In this document: piece by piece, positions 16,412 through 25,100 of the stretch
Layout of the letters: every line of letters begins with the position of its first letter
How positions within the stretch are numbered: position 1 is the stretch's first letter
Assembly: GCF_000773975.1 (NCBI RefSeq)
Contig: NZ_JRUQ01000057.1
Location: 1 to 59,526 of the forward strand
From: Erwinia typographi
GTDB taxonomy: Bacteria > Pseudomonadota > Gammaproteobacteria > Enterobacterales > Enterobacteriaceae
Direction of reading: 5' to 3'
Length of the DNA: 59,526 nucleotides
Program-made: the position numbers and the translations under genes
Notes under the pieces: generated by a model
What the model saw: the letters and a program-made list of their open reading frames with translations, nothing else
Told to the model about the DNA's origin: nothing
Databases searched by the model: none

Positions 16412-16498
16412 AGCGTGTCCTGAAGGTATTTACTTGAAAAGAAGGAGATTAGCCTGGTTTCACAAGATTATGGATCATCAAAGGCAAAATGCCACGTT

Positions 16499-17407
16499 TC
16501 ATTTGCCCGCCGCCGCGATGCGGCCCGACCCCGTAGCGTCATTCCAGCAAACGCCGAAAACAACGTCCCAGTATCTTGGGAGGAATTTTTCTCTGCCGTT
16601 ATTTGGCGAGAAGGTAAATTCGCTAAAATAGATTTGGTCTTTAGTCAGGTACATATCAACACGACAATAATCAAATCCATGACTCAATTGCCTGGCTAAA
16701 AAAAGCATCCGGGAAAATTCGTCAGGACAGGGAATGCTCAGCGGCGTATTTTCACGCTCATTGATCTGAACAGGCTGAACATTCCAGTCCGCATCATAAA
16801 TGTTCGTATACTGGTTACTGTCAGCGTCCCGGTACTCAACCTCGATATAGACAGGGTTTGCAGAAAAACAATGAATCCGGTAGATTTCAGAGTAAAACCC
16901 GAAGTACTCAGCCGAAGAGGTATCAATATACTCCTCGCACAAAATGCAGGGCTGTATGTTTTTATACTGCCACTCTCTGGTTTTATAATACATGTTCATG
17001 CGTAAATGACGCGACAGTTTTTCTTTGGCCTTATCCAGATCAAAGCTATTTTTGTCCGTACAAATAACATAGCTACCGCTGTCGTGATTACACTTAAGAA
17101 CAAATTTATCCGGGAACTGATGCAGTGCGATATCATCCACATTATTAAAAACGCCGTACAGCGTGGGCAGAAGCCTGCCATCAATTTTCTCAACTCTGGT
17201 TCTTGCCTGTAACTTATCCGCCAGCCGGGTCATCTCCTGCTCGTCAACCGGCATGACCATGCGGCGAAAAATTTTCTCATTAAAAGTTATGGGGTTATAT
17301 AAATCAGGGTAATAGCCAAAATCTCTTTTGAATTTATTCTCCCGATATTTTTTATTGCTTGTAAAATAAAAACGAGAAACGCGCAGGATATATTTAAGAT
17401 AACCCAA
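16499..17407 (-). CDS. TupA-like ATP-grasp protein
   Basis: This 302-residue cytoplasmic protein of the ATP-grasp TupA-like family is usually found in surface-polysaccharide or teichuronopeptide loci, where it ligates an amino acid to a sugar acid. Supporting segments are NPITFNEKIFRRM near the start, DKFVLKCNHDSGSYVIC, ILCEEYI, FDYCRVDMYL and YFSEFTFSPNNGREKFLPRYWD, the standard end of the family domain. The open frame begins with TTG at 17407 and is preceded by AGAGGAAG at proper spacing, so a TTG start is plausible; no upstream ATG exists in frame. No glycosyltransferase genes lie nearby, so this is an isolated copy and its substrate is unknown. Confidence 0.78.
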   Translation of the reverse strand: MGYLKYILRVSRFYFTSNKKYRENKFKRDFGYYPDLYNPITFNEKIFRRMVMPVDEQEMTRLADKLQARTRVEKIDGRLLPTLYGVFNNVDDIALHQFPDKFVLKCNHDSGSYVICTDKNSFDLDKAKEKLSRHLRMNMYYKTREWQYKNIQPCILCEEYIDTSSAEYFGFYSEIYRIHCFSANPVYIEVEYRDADSNQYTNIYDADWNVQPVQINERENTPLSIPCPDEFSRMLFLARQLSHGFDYCRVDMYLTKDQIYFSEFTFSPNNGREKFLPRYWDVVFGVCWNDATGSGRIAAAGK

Positions 17408-17483
17408 CTTTAACTTCCTCTAAAACAACAATAGAATTAACGAAGAAAATTATCTTTGCAGCATCAGATGAAAAATAAAAATA

Positions 17484-17786
17484 TCAACGTGGGAAGGTTG
17501 TAAAGTAGATAATTTCATCATCAAGATGAGCATAGAGTTTTCTCAGATCGTTAAAGTAATCGCTCTGATTATCATGTTCATTAAGGCATTCTTTTATTTT
17601 ATCGCGTAAATAGGTCAGTTCGCCGACCCCCAAAGTGACATCGCAGATCATATGCAAAAAGGTCAGCATCATTCCACACTCAATAAAACCATAATGGCTA
17701 AGTCTGTCAATCAGCGCCTGGCGACTTAAAGACTCGATAACACGCCTCTCTAGTTTCTGCTCATTGGTTCTGTTAAATTGTCTCAT
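17484..17786 (-). CDS. Hypothetical 100-residue helical protein
   Basis: I do not recognise this family. It starts after a good AAGGAAA ribosome site and encodes a mostly helical, soluble protein without a signal peptide (MRQFNRTNEQKLERR...). Charged helices flank a more hydrophobic centre (FIECGMMLTFLHMICDVTLGVGEL). Its size and helical layout resemble small enterobacterial regulators of biofilm or stress, but no specific match is claimed. It is upstream of the TupA-like gene on the same strand with a ~77-base gap and has ~600 bases of AT-rich DNA ahead of it. Confidence 0.65.
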   Translation of the reverse strand: MRQFNRTNEQKLERRVIESLSRQALIDRLSHYGFIECGMMLTFLHMICDVTLGVGELTYLRDKIKECLNEHDNQSDYFNDLRKLYAHLDDEIIYFTTFPR

Positions 17787-18004
17787 TCATTTTCCTTAAA
17801 AAGTGATATTTATAAGCGTTACCCCCTGCTGCATTGCTCGCAAATTATCCATGCTGGGTTTTAATCGTCAACTCAGCGCCATATTAAAAAACCTTAAACA
17901 AACCTTAAATTATGATAAATTAAGTATTGCCGCCCTATATGAATAAACCCAACCCGTTGTTTAAAAAGGGTTAAGAAAAAATCACCCCGCCCGTCCATCG
18001 CAAT

Positions 18005-18015
18005 TTCTGACTAGT
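18005..18015 (+). repeat. Copy 3 of the TTCTGACTAGT motif
   Basis: TTCTGACTAGT lies about 220 bases upstream of the hypothetical gene 17484-17786 and is identical to copies at 695-705 and 4706-4716 (minus). Here the palindromic core GACTAGTC is complete. Confidence 0.4.
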
Positions 18016-18299
18016 CAAACAAGCGATATCGTTCAGTTTTTCCACGGTCGTTTATGAATCATTTAAAATAGTGCCTTTATTTCATCTAAAAAAAACAAAC
18101 GGCGACGTTAAAATGTCTCGCCAGCGCCAACGAAATAGCATCGTAAAGGCGTGTCTTTTCGTTGGTGTGTAAAACAGTGATGGTTGAAATAAGTCAAGAG
18201 AAAATGACGTTAGCTTCGTACGACATCGTACTACGATCGATGCTGCTGAACTGAACGTAGGGCCGGAGAAAAGGGATTTATTACGGCGGGATTAGGGAT

Positions 18300-18319
18300 G
18301 CCGGTGAGGGTTCACCGGC
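18300..18319 (-). terminator. Hairpin after the left arm of the sugar island
   Basis: GCCGGTGA (18300-18307) and TCACCGGC (18312-18319) form a perfect 8-bp stem with a four-base loop, ~70 bases beyond the stop of the last gene of the leftward operon. No T run follows on the minus strand, so it may be a transcript-protecting hairpin or Rho-linked end rather than an intrinsic terminator. Confidence 0.4.
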
Positions 18320-18389
18320 GTGATTTTCAGTGTCGGAGACATCTACAGCGGATTAAACATACTCTGGAAATGGCCTTTGCAGACCGGAT

Positions 18390-19145
18390 TCACATACCGC
18401 TGACATACCCTCCATCCACCGGCAGCGTAACGCCGGTGATGTACTGCGAGGCGTCACTACTTAAAAACACTACCGCGCCGACTAAATCCTCCGCCTCACC
18501 CCAGCGCTTCAGTGCGGTGCGCTGACGAATATGCTCAGCCGATGTTGGGTTATCCCACAGCGGACGCGTCATTTCAGTTCGGTGATAACCTGGCGCGACT
18601 GCGTTAACCCGCACGCCCAGCGGACCATAGCGATGCGCCAGGGCGCGCGTCAGACCAACCACCCCGCTTTTACTGGCGCAATAGGCTGGCACACCGGCAT
18701 CAGCCAGATAGCTGAGCATCGAGGCAACGTTAACAATGGCGCCACGGCTCTCCTGCAGGCTGGGTAAGGCGGCCCCTGACAGGCGCATGACGCTGTTCAG
18801 GTTAACGTCCATCACCTGCTGAAATACCGCCTCCTCAAATTCCTCTTCCGGTCGGGCGATCCCTGCGGCATTAACCAGTATGTCCAACTGCGATAAACCG
18901 GCAAACAGCTCGCTGACCTGCCCGGCAGAAGCCACATCCAGCGAGCGAAAATCAATGGTGCGAACATCGTCACTGGCGCGTAACGCGGCCAGCTTGCTGG
19001 CCGAACTGCCGGTCGCAATAGTGGTGGCGCCCAGTTGGCTAAAGCCGCGCGCGATTTCGAGGCCAATGCCGCTGGTGCCGCCGGAAACAACCACCGTGCG
19101 TCCCGCAAACAGCCCTTCACGAAAGTCCTGTAAAAAAAGGTGCAT
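18390..19145 (-). CDS. Short-chain dehydrogenase/reductase (SDR), first of two
   Basis: This 251-residue classical SDR uses NAD(P)(H) to oxidise or reduce a hydroxyl group of a sugar or polyol. The cofactor motif TSGIGLE is near residue 20, NAAG follows, and the catalytic Ser...Tyr...Lys set appears as VASMLSYLADAGVPAYCASKSG. The C-terminal VNAVAPGYHRTEM and DGGYV are standard. The open frame extends to 19250, but the ATG at 19145 with GAGAGGAG upstream begins the canonical domain. It is the last gene of the leftward operon and starts 16 bases after the GldA-like gene. Its substrate presumably belongs to the compound imported by the ABC system of the island. Confidence 0.88.
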   Translation of the reverse strand: MHLFLQDFREGLFAGRTVVVSGGTSGIGLEIARGFSQLGATTIATGSSASKLAALRASDDVRTIDFRSLDVASAGQVSELFAGLSQLDILVNAAGIARPEEEFEEAVFQQVMDVNLNSVMRLSGAALPSLQESRGAIVNVASMLSYLADAGVPAYCASKSGVVGLTRALAHRYGPLGVRVNAVAPGYHRTEMTRPLWDNPTSAEHIRQRTALKRWGEAEDLVGAVVFLSSDASQYITGVTLPVDGGYVSGM

Positions 19146-19161
19146 GGCAAACTCCTCTCGC

Positions 19162-20265
19162 TTAACGTAATTCCCTGAGCACGACGACAACCTGTTCAAC
19201 CGAAATGGGGAAAGGCTCGTTATAGATGATTTCGCCTTCGCGGCAGGCACGCTGCGCTATTTGCAGTAATTCAGCTTCGGTCGGCTCGATAATCCCCAGC
19301 TGTGCCAGTGAGGTCGGCAGCCCCACGCTTTGGCAAAAATTGAACACTTGCCGATAGACTGATTCTTCCGCCTGCTGCAACTTCAGCTCTGCCAGTACCC
19401 CCAGCGCAACCTTCTCGCCGTGCAGGTAATTATGCGTGGCGTGCAGCTCGCACAGGCCATGATGAATAGCATGGGCCCCCGCGACGCCGCCGGACTCGAA
19501 GCCCAGCCCGCTGAGCAAAATATTGGCCTCAACGATACGCTCTACTGATTCACCGGCCTGCTGCTGGCGGCACTCCTCTAACGCCGTGACGCCATAATCA
19601 AATAGCGTCTCAAGACACTGGCGCGCCAGCGCCCAGGCAATCGGTAAGCCATTTACGCCAAAAGAATTTTTGGCGTGGCTCTGGTGACAAGCCTCCGCCT
19701 CATAGAAGGTTGCCAGCGCGTCGCCCATGCCGGCCACCAAAAAGCGCGGGGGAGCCTCGGCGATCAATGCCGTGTCCACCAGTACTAAATCAGGATTGCG
19801 CGGCAGGAAGAGGTCGTAAGCCACGCTGCCATCGGGATGATAGACCACCGCCAGAGCGCTGCATGGTGCATCGGAAGCGGCAATCGTCGGCACAATAATG
19901 CTGGCGCAGGTCTGATGCCAGGCCACCGCCTTCGCGGTATCCAGCGTTTTACCGCCGCCCACGCCCACCACCACTTCCACGCCCTGCGCCGCCGCAATCT
20001 GCCGCAGGCGATCGATTTCCGCCTCGGTACAATCGCCGCCGTGCTGCTCCAGAACAAACGTCGTCAAAGACTGACAGGACGTTGAAAGAGGTTCGACGTA
20101 GCGTGAATAGATGCCGCGATCGACGATCAATAACGCGCGTTGTCCGAACAGCGCTATCTCTTCACCCAGCAGTGACAGGCTGCCAGCCCCTTGTAAATAG
20201 CGCCCCGGGAAACGAGCGCCGCTGAGTGTTCCCTGTACATGATTACCAACAGACATAGCCACCAT
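19162..20265 (-). CDS. Glycerol dehydrogenase-like (GldA-type) metal-dependent alcohol dehydrogenase
   Basis: This ~367-residue enzyme of the GldA/dehydroquinate-synthase-like superfamily oxidises polyols with NAD+. Seen are the nucleotide-binding segment VVVGVGGGKTLDTAKAVA and PTIAASDAPCSAL, plus the metal ligands Asp in MGDALATFYEA and His in GAHAIHHGL and NYLHGEKVALG. The first start (ATG 20265) overlaps the upstream SDR by 23 bases; a second ATG at 20256 with GGTGG ahead is equally possible and shortens it by three residues. Its family includes glycerol and other polyol dehydrogenases, so a polyol or phosphopolyol substrate is likely. It may oxidise an intermediate of the island. Confidence 0.85.
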   Translation of the reverse strand: MVAMSVGNHVQGTLSGARFPGRYLQGAGSLSLLGEEIALFGQRALLIVDRGIYSRYVEPLSTSCQSLTTFVLEQHGGDCTEAEIDRLRQIAAAQGVEVVVGVGGGKTLDTAKAVAWHQTCASIIVPTIAASDAPCSALAVVYHPDGSVAYDLFLPRNPDLVLVDTALIAEAPPRFLVAGMGDALATFYEAEACHQSHAKNSFGVNGLPIAWALARQCLETLFDYGVTALEECRQQQAGESVERIVEANILLSGLGFESGGVAGAHAIHHGLCELHATHNYLHGEKVALGVLAELKLQQAEESVYRQVFNFCQSVGLPTSLAQLGIIEPTEAELLQIAQRACREGEIIYNEPFPISVEQVVVVLRELR

Positions 20266-21013
20266 CCGCTAAAACAATTGAACCGGTCATCAGGCTGGCC
20301 GCTTCGCTGGCCAGGAATAACACCACGGACGCCACTTCATCCGGGCGACCAAGACGCTGCATCGGCGTTCCACCTATCCAGTGACGATGCATCTCGGGAT
20401 CTTCATTGACATAGGAGGTCATCTCCGTGGCGATATAGGTCGGCGCCACCGCATTAACCCGTACGCCGCGCCCGGCCCACTCAGCGGCCAGCGAGCGCGT
20501 TAAATGATGTACTGCCGCCTTCGAGGCGTTGTACTGTGACTGTTCCTGCGGCCGGTTAACGATATAGCCGGACATGGAACCGATGTTCACCACGGTGCCG
20601 CTTCCGGCTTCCAGCATCGCTTTGCCAAACGTACGGCAGCACCAGAAGACGCCATTCAGATTGACGTCAATCACCTTCAGCCAGTCGTCATCCTGCATAG
20701 TTTCCGCTGGCTCACAGATGGAGATACCGGCGTTATTCACCAGAATATCCACGCGGCCGTAGCGTGCGACCATCTCCTCACTGACCTGCTCGACCTGACG
20801 CGGCTTCGTGACGTCCAGCACGTAGCTGTCGACCTGATAGCCCTTGTCGCGCAGCTGCGTAGCGGCCTGCTGCACGCGCGCGTCATTAATATCGGTAATC
20901 GCCAGCCGCGCGCCGGCTTCCCCTAACGCCTCAGCGACCGCCAGACCAATTCCGCGCCCGGCACCGGTGATCACCGCCAGCCTGCCGCTTAAATCAAACT
21001 TTTGCAGATACAT
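20243..21013 (-). CDS. Short-chain dehydrogenase/reductase (SDR), second
   Basis: This 256-residue classical SDR has TGAGRGIG near residue 18, NNAG, and the catalytic Ser-Tyr-Lys set in IGSMSGYIVNRPQEQSQYNASKAA. The sequence around VNAVAPTYIATEM and GSIVLADGGYVCW is like polyol and xylitol/arabinitol-type dehydrogenases of the family. The start at 21013 is chosen for GAGAGG upstream and because it begins MYLQKFDLSGR; the longer frame to 21046 runs close to the kinase stop. Having two different SDRs and a GldA-like enzyme in one operon points to sequential oxidations of a polyhydroxylated compound. Confidence 0.88.
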   Translation of the reverse strand: MYLQKFDLSGRLAVITGAGRGIGLAVAEALGEAGARLAITDINDARVQQAATQLRDKGYQVDSYVLDVTKPRQVEQVSEEMVARYGRVDILVNNAGISICEPAETMQDDDWLKVIDVNLNGVFWCCRTFGKAMLEAGSGTVVNIGSMSGYIVNRPQEQSQYNASKAAVHHLTRSLAAEWAGRGVRVNAVAPTYIATEMTSYVNEDPEMHRHWIGGTPMQRLGRPDEVASVVLFLASEAASLMTGSIVLADGGYVCW

Positions 21014-21042
21014 AATGCCTCTCTTATTAACGACCCTGACGG

Positions 21043-22542
21043 TCACAGCGCCAGGCGATCCAGTTCGCCGTACAGTGCCTGACTGTTGAAATAGATACGG
21101 TTAAACACCGGCTGCATTCGCTGATAGATTGCCTGCCAGGCCGGATCGGGCTGTACCTCCTCGCTGTAGCGCACAAAGTGGCTGGCAGCGGCGGCCGGAC
21201 TGGAAAAATGGCCCACGGCTGCCGCTGCCAGCGCCGCACAGCCGATGACGCTGCACTCCGGTTCCTGCGGCACGACCAGCGGAATACCATAAATACTGGC
21301 TTTGATTTTCAGCCATAGCGCCGATTTAGCCCCGCCGCCTGAGGCCACAACGCGCTCAAGACGCTGCCCGGAAGCCTGCTCCATGATGTTGATATGCCGC
21401 GCCGCCGCAAAGGCGACGCCTTCCAGCACCGAACGGTGCAAATCAGCCAGGCGATGGTTTGCCGCAATACCGAAGTACTGGGCCCGCGCATTGCGGTATT
21501 GCCCCAGCCGCTCACCCGCCAGGTAGGGCAGGAAAAACAGCCCTTTCGATCCGGCAGGCGCCGTCTCAGCACAGGCGCTGACCTCGGCATAGCTCAGCGC
21601 GTTATCATGAAATGCTCGCCGCGCCCAACGCATACCGTCGCCGCCCGTTTCCAGCAGCACGAAGGCGCCCCAGTCGCCCAGGCAGGTGGCGACGTTGGAG
21701 ATTTCCGCGTCCAGCAGCGGCTGCGGGGCAATCGCAGTAATAATGCAGGAAGTGCCGGTGACGTCTGACACCAGCCCCGGCCGGGAAACGCCCGATCCCA
21801 GCAGCGCCATCGGATAATCACCGCCACCGACCAGCACCGGCGTCCCAGCCTGTAGCCCGGTGTCACGGGCGACCTCGGGAAGCAACGTCCCCAGAATCTC
21901 CTGCGCATTAAGAATTGGCGGCAAAATTGCCGCGTTCAGTCCCAGACAGTCCAGCATATGCTGTGACCACTCGCCGCTTTTGGGATCCATCAGAAAACTA
22001 CAGGAAGCTTCCGTTCTGTCCTGAGCGATTTCGCCCGTCAGTCGGAAGTTGATGTAATCTTTCGGCATCAGTACCGTGGCGGTTCGGGCCAGCGCCTGTG
22101 GTTGGTTATCCCGCAGCCACTGCAACTTAAAACCAGGCCAGGCAGGCGTTGCCGGGTTGCCGCTGTGGGATAAATAGCTTGCGGCGTCATACTGCTGCTC
22201 AAAAGCCTCAACCAGCGGGGCGCTGCGCTTATCGTTCCATAACATCACCGTCGGCGAGGCAAGCTCTCCGTTAGCCTCCAGCAGCACGGTGCCGTGCATC
22301 TGCCCACAGGCGCAGATCGCGGCAATCCGCTCGCGCGCCTGTGGATAACGCGCCAGTACCGCAGTAATACTCTCGGTGACGCCCTGCCACCACTCCAGCG
22401 GTGATTGCTCTGACCAGCCGTACTGCGGCACAATCTGCTCGTGCTCGCGGCTGGCGATGGCGAGGATCGTCCCTTCGCCATCCACCAGCGCCGACCGCAC
22501 GCTGCCAGTGCCGACATCAATTGCGAGATAGAGATCTTTCAT
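21043..22542 (-). CDS. FGGY-family carbohydrate kinase (xylulokinase-like)
   Basis: This 499-residue ATP-dependent sugar kinase has a length typical for XylB/LyxK-type enzymes. The N-terminal phosphate-binding segment LAIDVGTGSVRSALVD, the substrate-loop CGQMHG, and the catalytic Asp in VGGGDYPMALLGSG are intact. ATP-site segments DVTGTSC and VVASGGGAKSALWLKI also match. It follows the permease gene in the leftward operon. Within the family it is nearest to xylulokinase-like members, so a ketose or polyol is the likely substrate. The exact sugar cannot be read from the sequence. Confidence 0.9.
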   Translation of the reverse strand: MKDLYLAIDVGTGSVRSALVDGEGTILAIASREHEQIVPQYGWSEQSPLEWWQGVTESITAVLARYPQARERIAAICACGQMHGTVLLEANGELASPTVMLWNDKRSAPLVEAFEQQYDAASYLSHSGNPATPAWPGFKLQWLRDNQPQALARTATVLMPKDYINFRLTGEIAQDRTEASCSFLMDPKSGEWSQHMLDCLGLNAAILPPILNAQEILGTLLPEVARDTGLQAGTPVLVGGGDYPMALLGSGVSRPGLVSDVTGTSCIITAIAPQPLLDAEISNVATCLGDWGAFVLLETGGDGMRWARRAFHDNALSYAEVSACAETAPAGSKGLFFLPYLAGERLGQYRNARAQYFGIAANHRLADLHRSVLEGVAFAAARHINIMEQASGQRLERVVASGGGAKSALWLKIKASIYGIPLVVPQEPECSVIGCAALAAAAVGHFSSPAAAASHFVRYSEEVQPDPAWQAIYQRMQPVFNRIYFNSQALYGELDRLAL

Positions 22543-22556
22543 CTGCTCCTCCGCCC

Positions 22557-23537
22557 CTAGCGTTTCAGCCAGCCGGTCCCTTTTTGTAATAGCATGGCGA
22601 TAACGATGATCACCCCCATGCAGACCTGCTGGTGATAGCCCGGCACGTTGATCAGGTTCATGATGTTGCCAATCACGCCAAACACCAGCACCCCCAGCAA
22701 GGTGTTAAATACGCCGCCACGACCACCGGCCAGACTCGCTCCGCCGATCACTACCGCGGCAATCACATCCAGCTCTGCGCCAACGCCCACCGTCGCCGAG
22801 CCAACGCCAGAACGGCTGGTAATAATCACGCCCGCCAGCGCGGCCAGCGCGCCGGAAATGGCATAGACCGCCAGCACATAGCGCGCCACCGGAATACCGG
22901 AAAGGTGCACGGCCTCTTCATTTGAGCCAATCGCTTTGACCAGGCGGCCAAACCTGGTCAGGTTCAGCAAAATGGCGGCCACGGCAAAAATCGCCAGCAT
23001 CAGCACCACTGGCAGCGGCACCCCAAACCAGGCCGTGGTGCCGAAAGAGGTGATCGCTCCCCCCTGCTCGCCCATCATGATTGGCTGACCGTTAGAGACA
23101 ATCAGCGCAATACCTCGCGCCACCGCCATCATCGCCAGCGTCATGACAAAAGGTTGCAGGCGCAGATAAGCCACCAGAAAGCCGCTGACGATGCCGCAAA
23201 CCGCGCCAACCAGCAGCACAATGCCAATCGAAGCGCCCGCGCTATACTGCGAAACCACAATGGCCGACATCACGCTGCCGAGTGCCGCGATTGACCCGAC
23301 CGACAGATCAATTCCTCGCGTCATAATCACCAGCAACATGCCAACTGCCATGATCCCGGTGCCGGAAACCTGACGCAGCACATTCATGATATTGCGTTCA
23401 CTAAAGAACGAAGAAGAGAGCGAGGCGGCGCAGGCCACCAGGATCAGAAAAATGAGGGTGGTGCCGTAACGGCGAAAAAACTCACCGGCATCAAACTTGT
23501 TTTTACGCGTGGTGTTATTAACTGAAAGGGAGCTCAT
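22557..23537 (-). CDS. RbsC-like sugar ABC transporter permease
   Basis: This 326-residue inner-membrane permease of the ribose/galactose-type ABC family has about eight to ten helices. The conserved run TRGIDLSVGSIAALGSVMSA and the signature AAVVIGGASLAGGRGG are clear. The start at 23537 is used because its ATG overlaps the ATPase stop by one base (TGATG), giving translational coupling; the longer frame to 23621 would run inside the ATPase gene. It works with the ATPase and binding protein encoded just upstream. Confidence 0.92.
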   Translation of the reverse strand: MSSLSVNNTTRKNKFDAGEFFRRYGTTLIFLILVACAASLSSSFFSERNIMNVLRQVSGTGIMAVGMLLVIMTRGIDLSVGSIAALGSVMSAIVVSQYSAGASIGIVLLVGAVCGIVSGFLVAYLRLQPFVMTLAMMAVARGIALIVSNGQPIMMGEQGGAITSFGTTAWFGVPLPVVLMLAIFAVAAILLNLTRFGRLVKAIGSNEEAVHLSGIPVARYVLAVYAISGALAALAGVIITSRSGVGSATVGVGAELDVIAAVVIGGASLAGGRGGVFNTLLGVLVFGVIGNIMNLINVPGYHQQVCMGVIIVIAMLLQKGTGWLKR

Positions 23538-25045
23538 CAGGCATTCTCCGCATGTGAAAGTGAGGGGTGATTCATCATCGCCATGGAAAGCAGGTTCTCT
23601 TCGGAATAGTCGTCCGGCCACAGTTCACCGCAAATGGCGCCTTCCGACATCACCAGCACGCGATCGCACAGACCAAAAAGCTCATGGTGTTCAGAAGAGA
23701 TGACCACAACCGCCATCCCCTCCTCGGCCAGCCGTTCAATTAACTGATAAATTTCACGTTTAGCGCCAACGTCAACGCCGCGCGTTGGTTCATCAAGGAT
23801 GATCAGCTGGCCGCCATGGTTGAACCATTTAGCCAGCACAACCTTTTGCTGATTGCCGCCGGATAATGAGGAAACGGCCGCATCGACCCCGTTACTTTTC
23901 AAGCGCATTTTCTGGGCCAGCGTTTCCACCACTTTGCGTTCGCGTCCGCTCTGAATAAAACCCAGCGGAGCCAGCACGTCCTTACAGTTCGCCATGGTGA
24001 CATTCGCGCGGATGGTCATATTCAGCACCACCCCCTGCCCTTTACGATCTTCAGGCACCAGCGCAATACCGGCGTTTACCGCCTGTTGAGGGGTACGTAG
24101 CCGCACTTTGTTGCCGTTCAGATAAAACTCGCCGCTGTCGCAATGGTCAGCGCCAAAGATCAGCCGGGCCACTTCGGTACGACCCGAGCCGACCAGGCCG
24201 CCAAGGCCCAGCACTTCTCCGGCTTTGACCGAGAAGCTGACGTTGCGCACTTTGTGGGAGTTGAGCTTATGGACGCGTAAGACTTCATGACCCGGTTCAC
24301 GGGTCGTGCGTTCGCCGAACAGCTGATCGATCGGACGCCCTACCATCAGCCGGATGACTTCAGCAATCGGGCACTCCTGCGGAGTTTTAGTGGCAACCCA
24401 CTGACCATCCTTGAGTACCGTCATTCGGTCAGCAATGCGATAGACCTCATCAAGGCGGTGCGAAATGTAGACAATGGCCACGCCGACGCTACGCAGATCG
24501 CTGATGATCTCCAGCAGGCGATCGGCGTCCTGCGTCGATAGCACCGCCGTCGGTTCGTCAAAAACGATAACGCGCGCGTTTTGGGATAAGGCCCGGGCAA
24601 TTTCCACCACCTGCTGATGAGCCACGCTCAGGTTGCCCACCGTGGCAGCCGGATCGATCTCAAAGCCCAGACGCCGCAGGATGTTGCCCGCCCGCGCCCG
24701 CAGCTTCGACCACGAGATAAAAGCCGGCAGCGCATGCAGAAAAATGTTCTCTGCCACGGTCAGTTCCGGTGCCAGCGCCATCTCCTGATGAATAATAGTA
24801 ATGCCGCGCGCCATCGCGTCACTGGGGCCTTTGATCTGGATTCGTTCACCGTTATCAAGCACCTCTCCGCTGTCCGGGGTGATTTCTCCGCCGAGCACGC
24901 GCATCAGGGTCGATTTTCCGGCGCCATTTTCGCCCAGCAAGGCGTGAACTTCCCCGCTGGCGAGCTGCAACTGGGCCTTGTTCAGGGCATGGATGCCGCC
25001 AAATGCTTTCGTAATGTCACGCAGCTCAATCAGTGACTGAACCAT
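23537..25045 (-). CDS. RbsA-like sugar ABC transporter ATPase (two nucleotide-binding domains)
   Basis: This 502-residue protein has tandem ABC domains as in RbsA/XylG/MglA. The first domain shows Walker A GENGAGKST, signature LSVAHQQ and Walker B VIVFDEPTA. The second has the usual degenerate Walker A GLVGSGRTEVAR, signature LSGGNQQK and LIILDEPTRGVDVGAK. AGGGGAG precedes the ATG. It lies between the binding-protein gene (55 bases upstream) and the permease gene and powers import of the island's sugar. Confidence 0.93.
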   Translation of the reverse strand: MVQSLIELRDITKAFGGIHALNKAQLQLASGEVHALLGENGAGKSTLMRVLGGEITPDSGEVLDNGERIQIKGPSDAMARGITIIHQEMALAPELTVAENIFLHALPAFISWSKLRARAGNILRRLGFEIDPAATVGNLSVAHQQVVEIARALSQNARVIVFDEPTAVLSTQDADRLLEIISDLRSVGVAIVYISHRLDEVYRIADRMTVLKDGQWVATKTPQECPIAEVIRLMVGRPIDQLFGERTTREPGHEVLRVHKLNSHKVRNVSFSVKAGEVLGLGGLVGSGRTEVARLIFGADHCDSGEFYLNGNKVRLRTPQQAVNAGIALVPEDRKGQGVVLNMTIRANVTMANCKDVLAPLGFIQSGRERKVVETLAQKMRLKSNGVDAAVSSLSGGNQQKVVLAKWFNHGGQLIILDEPTRGVDVGAKREIYQLIERLAEEGMAVVVISSEHHELFGLCDRVLVMSEGAICGELWPDDYSEENLLSMAMMNHPSLSHAENA

Positions 25046-25100
25046 ATGAAACTCCCCTGCTCAGTGCAGCAGCGGACGCCAGCCCGCTGCTGCGATAAAA

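Larger units (their letters stand above)
17787..18389. other. Intergenic region between the hypothetical gene and the sugar island
   Basis: No gene is seen. It contains A- and T-rich DNA, the third copy of the TTCTGACTAGT motif (18005-18015) and a perfect hairpin at 18300-18319. The promoter of the hypothetical gene is expected near its left edge. Composition rises in GC toward the sugar island. Confidence 0.4.

Noticed and set aside
19785..20057. Arg/Trp-rich minus-strand frame within the GldA-like gene
   Set aside because: Frame-shifted shadow with composition typical of out-of-frame reading of GC-rich DNA.
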